Assembly: GCA_016282095.1 (NCBI GenBank)
Contig: JAEEJW010000171.1
Coordinates: 1-49,276 of the forward strand
Origin: Ruminiclostridium sp.
GTDB taxonomy: Bacteria; Bacillota; Clostridia; Oscillospirales; Ruminococcaceae
Direction: 5' to 3'
DNA length: 49,276 nt
The notes under the pieces were generated by a model that made no database searches, was not told where the DNA came from, and was given only the letters and a program-made list of their open reading frames with translations. A program made the position numbers and the translations under genes. Below, in pieces: positions 9,317-16,518 of this stretch; positions within the stretch are counted from its first letter, which is position 1; every line of letters starts with the position of its first letter.

Positions 9317-10114
9317 TTACTTTCTCTTTCTTGTCAGAGCAATACCAGCACCGGCAGCGATAGCGAGACCTGCAACAGCAGCGACATCAGCAACGCCTGT
9401 GTCAGGAGAACCCTTGGAAGAAGTTGTAGCAGCAGCTACATCACCTGTAGCAGCAGCTGTGGTTTCAGCAGCAGTCTCTTCAACAGCAGCTGCAGCAGCA
9501 CCGCCGCCGAGGCCTTCAACTGTGAATGTGATAGCTACATCGCTTGTCGGGAAAGCAAGTCCCCAAGCTCCTACATCAGGATTCCAGATGTTAGCGAAAT
9601 CGATCTCGATGTACTGAGCTGTCTCATCGTATGTAACTGTATCGAGTGTCTTAACAACTGTGCCGTCAACTGCAACGCTTGCATCCTTGATAACGATGCC
9701 TTCGCCAGCAGGAAGGTCAGTGGATACGAATACGAGGTTGAAGTCTGTTTCGCCCTTCAGATCCCAGTCGATGCCCTCAGCCTTTACAGTGTAAGTGCCG
9801 TCAGCGTCGATTGCAGCGTCTGTGTACTTAGCGGGAAGAACATAACCGTTGATATCATAATCAAAGTTGTCCTCATACTCCGGGAAGGACTCTTCCGGTG
9901 AATCACCGTCGCCCCATACTACCCAGCCGTTGAAATAAGGTGTAGCAGCACCGTAGCTGCCCTCTGTCCATGCGTTTCTGAAGCTGTAGGTCTGTGTCTG
10001 GAGACCGATATAAGCGTTGTAAGCGCCAGCCGAAACTGCGAGTACCGATGCGGATACAGCTGCTGCAGCGATAACCGCGATCATTCTGCTCTTTTTCATT
10101 TTTTTATCCTCCAT
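9317..10114 (-). CDS. Secreted protein with C-terminal SPDTG-TM-RKRK tail (paralogue 3)
   Basis: Signal peptide-like N-terminus (AVIAAAAVSASVLAVSAGAYN); DADGTYTVKAEG...AITFTVEGLGG module similar to the N-module of paralogue 2; tail SKGSPDTGVADVAAVAGLAIAAGAGIALTRKRK. Confidence 0.8.
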   Translation of the reverse strand: MEDKKMKKSRMIAVIAAAAVSASVLAVSAGAYNAYIGLQTQTYSFRNAWTEGSYGAATPYFNGWVVWGDGDSPEESFPEYEDNFDYDINGYVLPAKYTDAAIDADGTYTVKAEGIDWDLKGETDFNLVFVSTDLPAGEGIVIKDASVAVDGTVVKTLDTVTYDETAQYIEIDFANIWNPDVGAWGLAFPTSDVAITFTVEGLGGGAAAAAVEETAAETTAAATGDVAAATTSSKGSPDTGVADVAAVAGLAIAAGAGIALTRKRK

Positions 10115-10162
10115 AGATATTTTTATCGCTTTAAGCGGTATAATCCGCTTATTAACGTTTAC

Positions 10163-10191
10163 ATTATATCACACACTTTTTAGAATTTCAA
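10163..10191 (-). promoter_or_regulatory. Sigma-A promoter for SPDTG paralogue 3
   Basis: Minus strand TTGAAA - 17 nt - TATAAT. Confidence 0.75.
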
Positions 10192-10222
10192 TAGTTTTTT
10201 TAAATATTATGCGTATTTTCTG

Positions 10223-12001
10223 CTAATTTACTGAAATATGTGTGTTTTTTTCGTTATATTTGTCGATAAAAAGGCGCCATTTCGTGTTTCCGGCATCGTC
10301 CGAGCTTATTTTTTCGAATCCGAAAGTGCCGAAAAGTTCGCGGACCATCGAGTTTTTAGCGGTGGGATAATAGTAGCCGTAGATCTCTGTGATGCCTTTC
10401 TCCTTTGCGAGTCGTACAAGCTCGTCGAGCATCGCAAATTCCATGTCACGCTTGAGAACACGGCAGCTCATTATCCAGAGGTCGATATGCAGCTCTTTGC
10501 CGCGGATATTTCCGATGACCACGGATACTACGCCGTTGTCTCCGAATTTGTCCGAGAGCCTTCCGTAGATCGGGATATACGAAATGTCATGGCTGATGTT
10601 GGCAATCTCCGCCTCGGAATAGCGCCTTGTGGTCACGTTGAACTGGTTGCTCTTATTGGTGAGCTGGGCTATTCTCGCAATATACATAGGTATGAAAGTG
10701 CGTATCTCAGCCTTCATCTCAAGGCTGTCGAGATACTCGCCGTAGTCCGCTATGCTGTGCTGGGCGGCTGCGCGGGCGGCGTTCGCCTTGTACATCTCGC
10801 CGCGCTTAAGATCGTCCTCGGAAAGCCGGAGAACTTCAAAATATCTGTTGCGGTCGAGTATGCGGATATAGTTCTCAGCCCCCTCCATATCCGGTACTGC
10901 TATACCGTTTATGCGGTCTCGCACGATCTGTCGTTCGGCAGGATTGTCGTCTGCGAAAACAAAACTCTCCGGCAGCAGCGAGAGCTCATCCGCCGTATGG
11001 AGCAGATTCTCGTCCTTGTTTTCCCAGTTTGCCTTTATCACTGTGAAATCAGCAGGGCGAAGAGTCCCGTCAGGGTGCTCAAGTCCCGATATCGCTACCC
11101 CGAGATCATTTTTCGAGCAGACCGTAAGAAGAACGCCGATGTCCTTGTGGAGCCTGACGTACTCCTGAAATTCCGAATACACCTGACCGCCGGGAAGATC
11201 CTTGCCGATCTGAAGATTTTCGGCTCCGTCATCGCCCACTACTCCGCCCCAGAGCGTGTTGTCGAGGTCGAGAGCAAGTACTTTGCGGCTCTTGCCGTAC
11301 ATAGCCTTGATGATCGCAGCGAGATTCGCCGCGTAATAAGGCACCGCCTGCATCGGCAGAGCGTATTTGTACATATACCACTGTGTCCCGTCATGCCACT
11401 TGTCAAGTCCGTAGCAGGCACTGACATAGTTGATATCGCAGATGTAAAAGCCCGTATGCGATGCGGCATATTCCGCGAAGCGGGCATTCAGGCGGTTGAT
11501 GTAGTTCACGCGGCCGTGTATGTCCGCAAAACCGCTGTTGCCCAGCAGCCGGAAAGGCGGCAGTTCAAAGTTGTTCTGGATTATCGGACATTTCAGCTTT
11601 TCTGCGACGCTCTCCCACGCCTGCGTAAAATGCGCGAACTGTGCGTCAAGTCCGGCATTCACTTCCTCCGCCGACTCGCTGGTCTTCGGAAAATCCGTCA
11701 GGGTGCGGTATGAGGTACAGAAGTACACGACATCGGGTTTGAAAGCAAGAAGTTCCTCGGGGGGATATACTGCATCATTGTAGTACTGCGCGTACTCCGA
11801 AATGTAGAACTCCGGTTCAATGCCGCTGTTCAGCAGGAACAGCTCCGTCACGTCGGCTATGGCGTCCACAGTCGAGCCGCCAAGTATCGCTATACGCTTC
11901 TTGATGCGCGTGGTGCCGTCCTCCAGCAGCTCTCTTTTCAGCTTTTTGCTTTTTCTCATTATCTCCGCCGCATCGAACGGATATTCAAATATCTCTTTCA
12001 T
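10223..12001 (-). CDS. FkbH-like HAD-superfamily (HAD-IIIC) protein
   Basis: HAD motif VLALDLDNTLWGGVVGDDG; C-terminal GNAT-like half MEFAMLDELVRLAKEKGITEIYGYYYPTAKNSMVRELFGTFGFEKI. Start chosen at MKEIFEYPF (12001); the ORF itself extends to 12040. Confidence 0.88.
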   Translation of the reverse strand: MKEIFEYPFDAAEIMRKSKKLKRELLEDGTTRIKKRIAILGGSTVDAIADVTELFLLNSGIEPEFYISEYAQYYNDAVYPPEELLAFKPDVVYFCTSYRTLTDFPKTSESAEEVNAGLDAQFAHFTQAWESVAEKLKCPIIQNNFELPPFRLLGNSGFADIHGRVNYINRLNARFAEYAASHTGFYICDINYVSACYGLDKWHDGTQWYMYKYALPMQAVPYYAANLAAIIKAMYGKSRKVLALDLDNTLWGGVVGDDGAENLQIGKDLPGGQVYSEFQEYVRLHKDIGVLLTVCSKNDLGVAISGLEHPDGTLRPADFTVIKANWENKDENLLHTADELSLLPESFVFADDNPAERQIVRDRINGIAVPDMEGAENYIRILDRNRYFEVLRLSEDDLKRGEMYKANAARAAAQHSIADYGEYLDSLEMKAEIRTFIPMYIARIAQLTNKSNQFNVTTRRYSEAEIANISHDISYIPIYGRLSDKFGDNGVVSVVIGNIRGKELHIDLWIMSCRVLKRDMEFAMLDELVRLAKEKGITEIYGYYYPTAKNSMVRELFGTFGFEKISSDDAGNTKWRLFIDKYNEKNTHISVN

Positions 12002-12039
12002 CAGATTCCTCCGTATGATCGTCCGGCCTTGACCGATCA

Positions 12040-13410
12040 TTATAAATTAAGCATATATTCAAGGTATTTGCCTGCTGTGCCGGCAACCATCATCACGCAG
12101 TCAGTGAACAGAAGGTCGGTGGCTCCCACATCTTTGCAGAACTGCACGGCGTTCAGGTCAAAGTATCTCATATCACAGACATAAATGTTTTCAAAGCTTG
12201 ATGTAAGGAACGGTATAATGGCGTTGCCGTAACTCATTTTATAGACTACCAGCGTCCTGCCGTTCTTCACGTCGGTCTCGATCTTCGCTATGCGGTCATC
12301 GGAGCCGAGGAACGAGCAGTAGTAGGAGGAGGCGTTCCTTGCCACGAACAGGTCGCCGGAATACGCGCCGCCGAAATATGTATTATAATAGGTGGTCTTT
12401 AGACTGTCCGCGTTCGGGGACAGGTACATGGTGAAATCCTCGGGATCATTGTACAGATGTGCGTCCTTCGAGTAAGTGTACATCGAACCGACATATCCCC
12501 CGCAGGTAACGGGAGTATAACTGCCGATAGACGGGAAATCAACGCCGGCCGAGCCTGCGAAGGCCTTCGCCGCATAGTACGCGCCGAGGGGCTGCCAGTG
12601 ATGGTCGGTGCGGGAATAAATATCCTCCGAAGTGTGGGCGGCAAGAGCCGAATAAGCGTCAACAGAGGTCACGCCCACAAGGTTTTCGCGTATGTGGTCG
12701 CACTTGTTGAGCTGCTTTGTAGTGAAGCCCTGGTCCCAGTATTTCTGCGGAGTGTAGAACTCGCTGGCTATCGGCACCACCATGCTGTAAACTCTGGTAT
12801 CCGGGAGCTTCGAAGCGAATTTGTTGATCGCGGAGGTCCACCTGTCGCACATATCGTAAGTGCCGTAGCAGGCCATAATACCCCGGTAGTGACCGTTCTG
12901 ATAGGACACAAGTATACCGTTCTCGCCGATAACGTTGTAGTCGGAGGACTGCACGGGAGCCGCCGTAACAGCCGGTGCCGCAGCAGTTGTTTCCGCAGTC
13001 TCGGGAGCTGCCGTAGTGGTTGTGGTCTCCGGCGCTGCCGTGGTGGTTACGGTCTCCGGTGCGGCCACAGCAGTTGTGGTCTCTGAAGCCGGGGCAGCCG
13101 CTTCTGTTTCCGTCGTTTCCGTATCCGCGGCCGATTTCTCGTCCGCTGCCGTATCGGCGGCTTTCGTCGAAGTCTCGCCGTCATCCAGCACTATATCGTA
13201 ATCGACTTCGCCGGGACCTTCATCGTCCGGGTCAATGATCACGATCTTTTCGGTAGTTTTTTTCGTGTCCGACTTTCCGGAGGTAGTCGCGACGCTGAAA
13301 CCCTTGCCGCTGTCCGGAGCTCCCGCTTCGCTCATGTCATTGCAGGCACCTGCCGTCAGCACGGCAAGCGTGACTGCGGCGAGCTTCTTTGCGTTATCGG
13401 AAATCTTCAT
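12040..13410 (-). CDS. DHHW/AlgX-like extracytoplasmic protein (copy 1)
   Basis: TRTDHHWQPLGAYYAAKAFA motif...MSYGNAIIPFLTSSFENIYVCDMRYF; N-terminal export-like segment and Thr/Ala-rich linker. Confidence 0.83.
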   Translation of the reverse strand: MKISDNAKKLAAVTLAVLTAGACNDMSEAGAPDSGKGFSVATTSGKSDTKKTTEKIVIIDPDDEGPGEVDYDIVLDDGETSTKAADTAADEKSAADTETTETEAAAPASETTTAVAAPETVTTTAAPETTTTTAAPETAETTAAAPAVTAAPVQSSDYNVIGENGILVSYQNGHYRGIMACYGTYDMCDRWTSAINKFASKLPDTRVYSMVVPIASEFYTPQKYWDQGFTTKQLNKCDHIRENLVGVTSVDAYSALAAHTSEDIYSRTDHHWQPLGAYYAAKAFAGSAGVDFPSIGSYTPVTCGGYVGSMYTYSKDAHLYNDPEDFTMYLSPNADSLKTTYYNTYFGGAYSGDLFVARNASSYYCSFLGSDDRIAKIETDVKNGRTLVVYKMSYGNAIIPFLTSSFENIYVCDMRYFDLNAVQFCKDVGATDLLFTDCVMMVAGTAGKYLEYMLNL

Positions 13411-15612
13411 TTAATTTGCAGTCTCCTTTATTTCTGTTACAGGATTGTTCAGTATGGTTTCAAGGTGGTTAGCGTTCGTCCCCACTGCCGAGAATGTGCA
13501 CATCGTGAAAAGCAGGTCGGTGGCGCCGGTGTATTTTATGAATTCCACGGCGTTCAGCGAGAAATAGCGCATATCGCATACCCATATCTCGTCAAACGAG
13601 CCGAAGTAGAACGGTATCTCCGCGTTGCCGTAGCTGTCCTTGAACACCACGAGCTTTCTGCCTGTTCCCGCGTCCGTGGTGATACGCACTATCTTGTCGT
13701 CGCCCGCCATGAATGTCGAGTACGAGCCGCTTACAGGCATGGGGATAAAGAACGGGAGCTGGTAATCGAACTGATAGGATCTGTTATAATAATAAGTCGT
13801 GTAGTTGTTGGTCGGTTTGTAATATGTGAAGGTCTCCGGGTCGCTCAGCAGGTTCGCGCTTTCTGTAAAGCTGTACATCGTACCCATATAGCCGGGCACA
13901 TCCACCTGCTCCATGGTCGAGAGATCCGCGAACCTGACTCCTGCCGTTTCCGCAAAGCACTTCGCCGCATAGTACGCGCCGAGGGGCTGCCAGTGATGGT
14001 CGGTTCGTGTGTATATTGGTTCGCCCGTATGCTTCCAGAGTTCCATTGAAGCCGGAACGCTTATTACTCCGGAGAGCTGCGAGTCTATACTGTCTATGCT
14101 CTTCTGGTGGCTGGCCGAATATGCCGAGTAGGAATCCGGCAGATAATATTCTCCGGCCGTAGGGACTACCATGCTGTATATCTTCACTTCATCGCCCAGC
14201 TCTTCCCTGAAACGGTTCAGAGCCGCCGCATATTTAGCGCCCTTACCGCCGCCGAACAGGGATATGCCCCACCAATGGCCGTCGGAGAGCTTTGTCACTA
14301 CCTGTCCGTTGGTGATGACGCCTTCGGCGATCTCGTTGACGTTTTTCGTTGTCTCGACAGGCTGAGTGGTCGTTTCAGTCGTAGTGGTCTCCGGCGGAGC
14401 AGTCGTGCCGGCAGTAGTGTTTTCCGCAGTTCCGGGAGCTGTACCGGATGTCTGCGTCACAGGCTCCGGTACCGTTGTGACCGCGGGTGTGGTGTCCTCA
14501 ACGATAACGGGCTCCGGCTCGGTGTCTTCTTCCTCGGTTATCACGGCGATAGGTCCGGATATCTCGACATCGCCGTAGCTTACGCCGAACATACCGCGTA
14601 CCTGCGCGGCCATTTTTTTCAGGTCGTCGCGGAACGGGACACGGTCATTGAAAAATTCCGTAATGCCATTCGTATATCCGCCGTTCAGGAATGACTCGGC
14701 AGAAAACTCCGGAAATTCCGCCAGATTGCGCTGCTCGGTCTCCGAAGTCTCCGGCCTTGGCAGGAAAATAAACGCCGCCGCTATTATCGTGAACACCACA
14801 GACGGATAGGCTATATTCGCCACTCTGAACAGCGGTTTCAGCGGCTTTATCTCTGCGGGCTTCTCTTTCTTTTTCTTTGCAGCGGACTTGTCAGCCCCGG
14901 CAGTTTCCGTTTTCTTCGCCGAATATGCGGATTCAGTCTTCTTTGCTCCAGGTTCGGGAGCAGATCCGACTGTCCTTGTCGTTTCAGCCTTTTCTGCGCG
15001 TTTCTCTTTCTTAGACGCAAGAACCTTTTTCTTCTTCAGCTCGGCATCGGCAGCGGCGCTTTTCATATCCTCAAAATTACCGGAAGTTCGGCGGTGATGA
15101 TGCTCGCCTTCCGAAGAGTGGCGGTGATGATGCTCGCCTTCCGAAGAATGGCGGTGATGATGCTCGCTCTCCGCGGAATGATGATGGTGATGATGCTCCT
15201 GTTCCGCCATTTCGGCTCCGGCCTGCGCAGGTATCATGCGCGGAGACTTCGACTTGCCGAAGCTGTCGGGAGAATAAGGCTGATCGTCGTCCGCCTCATC
15301 GTCAAGATCGAAAATCGGTATCTGCGTCATCTCAAGAGTGACATCGGAGGGCTTCTCGGGCTGCCTGTCCGAGAGCCTCTCAAACGTGCCGGTCATGCTG
15401 ACCTTACCATTGTAAGTGCTCTTTATCTTCTTCTGAGCCGGGTCGGTCATTTCGAGGTTTTCCGTGCGGTCGTACCTGCTGATGTCTATATGATATCCTT
15501 CTTCGGTACCGGCGAAAGTCTCCGCCGTGTTCCCGGCGTACTCCTTCAATTCCGGAAAAGAATTACTGCTCCGATCATTGCTGTTATTCTTAATGCTTCC
15601 CATTTTACTCAT
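13411..15612 (-). CDS. DHHW/AlgX-like membrane protein (copy 2) with His-rich cytoplasmic N-terminus
   Basis: TRTDHHWQPLGAYYAAKCFA; single TM (IAYPSVVFTIIAAAFIFLP) followed by ETEQRNLAEFPEFSAESFLNGGYTNGITEFFNDRVPFRDDL, typical of the DHHW family. Confidence 0.85.
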   Translation of the reverse strand: MSKMGSIKNNSNDRSSNSFPELKEYAGNTAETFAGTEEGYHIDISRYDRTENLEMTDPAQKKIKSTYNGKVSMTGTFERLSDRQPEKPSDVTLEMTQIPIFDLDDEADDDQPYSPDSFGKSKSPRMIPAQAGAEMAEQEHHHHHHSAESEHHHRHSSEGEHHHRHSSEGEHHHRRTSGNFEDMKSAAADAELKKKKVLASKKEKRAEKAETTRTVGSAPEPGAKKTESAYSAKKTETAGADKSAAKKKKEKPAEIKPLKPLFRVANIAYPSVVFTIIAAAFIFLPRPETSETEQRNLAEFPEFSAESFLNGGYTNGITEFFNDRVPFRDDLKKMAAQVRGMFGVSYGDVEISGPIAVITEEEDTEPEPVIVEDTTPAVTTVPEPVTQTSGTAPGTAENTTAGTTAPPETTTTETTTQPVETTKNVNEIAEGVITNGQVVTKLSDGHWWGISLFGGGKGAKYAAALNRFREELGDEVKIYSMVVPTAGEYYLPDSYSAYSASHQKSIDSIDSQLSGVISVPASMELWKHTGEPIYTRTDHHWQPLGAYYAAKCFAETAGVRFADLSTMEQVDVPGYMGTMYSFTESANLLSDPETFTYYKPTNNYTTYYYNRSYQFDYQLPFFIPMPVSGSYSTFMAGDDKIVRITTDAGTGRKLVVFKDSYGNAEIPFYFGSFDEIWVCDMRYFSLNAVEFIKYTGATDLLFTMCTFSAVGTNANHLETILNNPVTEIKETAN
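15085..15200 (-). repeat. In-frame 30-bp tandem repeat encoding (E)HHHRHSSEG-type His-rich units
   Basis: gcggtgatgatgctcgccttccgaagartg repeated at 15091, 15121 and (degenerate) 15151, flanked by an EHHHHHH codon run. Confidence 0.9.
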
Positions 15613-15614
15613 TC

Positions 15615-16247
15615 CTATGAATTATACTTGTTCATCGCTTCGTCGGTCTTTCCTGCGGCTATGAGCTTTGCGGCTTCGGCGGCATCAGAGAATGCCTTTT
15701 CGAGCAGCTCGCCCTGTTCCTTCGGAAACTGCCCCAGCACCCATGCCGCAAGGTCGTAATCCGGGTGGGGTTTGGCTCCAACACCGAGTTTTATCCTGGT
15801 GAAAGTATCGCTGCCCGTGAGGTAGATGATGCTTTTCAGTCCGTTATGGCCGCCGTCGCTGCCCTTTCTGCGTATACGCACTCTCCCCACATCAAGGGAA
15901 ATGTCATCAACTATGACCAGCAGGTTTTCGGTTCCCAGCTTATAGAAGTTCAGCGCCTCGACGACAGCCTCACCGCTGTTGTTCATGAACGTGGTGGGCT
16001 TCATCAGAAGACAGTGCCGTCCTCCGATCACCGCATCACCGGTCAGCGACTTGAAGCGCAGCTTCTTCACCTGCACATTCAGGCTTTCCGCCAGTGTGTC
16101 CAGCGCCATGAAGCCCATGTTGTGCCGTGTGTTCTCATACTGCGTTCCGGGATTGCCGAGCCCGCAGATTATGAAATCCACAGCACCCGCCGGAGCTTCT
16201 GCCGCACGCTGTTCGTCCAGCTTTTTGAAGATATCGAATACGGACAT
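15615..16247 (-). CDS. pth: Peptidyl-tRNA hydrolase
   Basis: FIICGLGNPGTQYENTRHNMGFMALD, LMKPTTFMNNSGEAV, GGHNGLKSI. Confidence 0.97.
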   Translation of the reverse strand: MSVFDIFKKLDEQRAAEAPAGAVDFIICGLGNPGTQYENTRHNMGFMALDTLAESLNVQVKKLRFKSLTGDAVIGGRHCLLMKPTTFMNNSGEAVVEALNFYKLGTENLLVIVDDISLDVGRVRIRRKGSDGGHNGLKSIIYLTGSDTFTRIKLGVGAKPHPDYDLAAWVLGQFPKEQGELLEKAFSDAAEAAKLIAAGKTDEAMNKYNS

Positions 16248-16498
16248 TACTTATTATCTCCGTCCGTGCTGTTATTATTGCCCTGTACGAAGTCCTTTAT
16301 CTCCTTGCCTACGCTTTCCGCGACTTCGGTAAGGCGGTCATCGGCTTCTCTCATTCCTTTGTCGAAGCGTTCTCTGAGCTCCGCCTTCTTCTCGGGAGTC
16401 ATCGTTTCGTCGTATTTAGCCTTAGCGCGTCCGGCAACGTCGGTCGCTGCGTTTTCAAGCTGCTCAGCAGCCTGTTCAAGTTTATCCATTATTCCCAT
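16247..16498 (-). CDS. Small hypothetical, charged helical protein
   Basis: 83-aa ORF in a tight operon between mfd and pth. Confidence 0.6.
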   Translation of the reverse strand: MGIMDKLEQAAEQLENAATDVAGRAKAKYDETMTPEKKAELRERFDKGMREADDRLTEVAESVGKEIKDFVQGNNNSTDGDNK

Positions 16499-16518
16499 TT
16501 TACTCGTCCTCGCTTTCT

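Noticed and set aside
10238-11713. 491-aa plus-strand ORF opposite the FkbH-like gene
   Set aside because: Antisense shadow; the sense frame has a clear HAD motif.
15085-15200. 30-bp repeats as a possible CRISPR array
   Set aside because: Contiguous, in-frame coding repeats without spacers.
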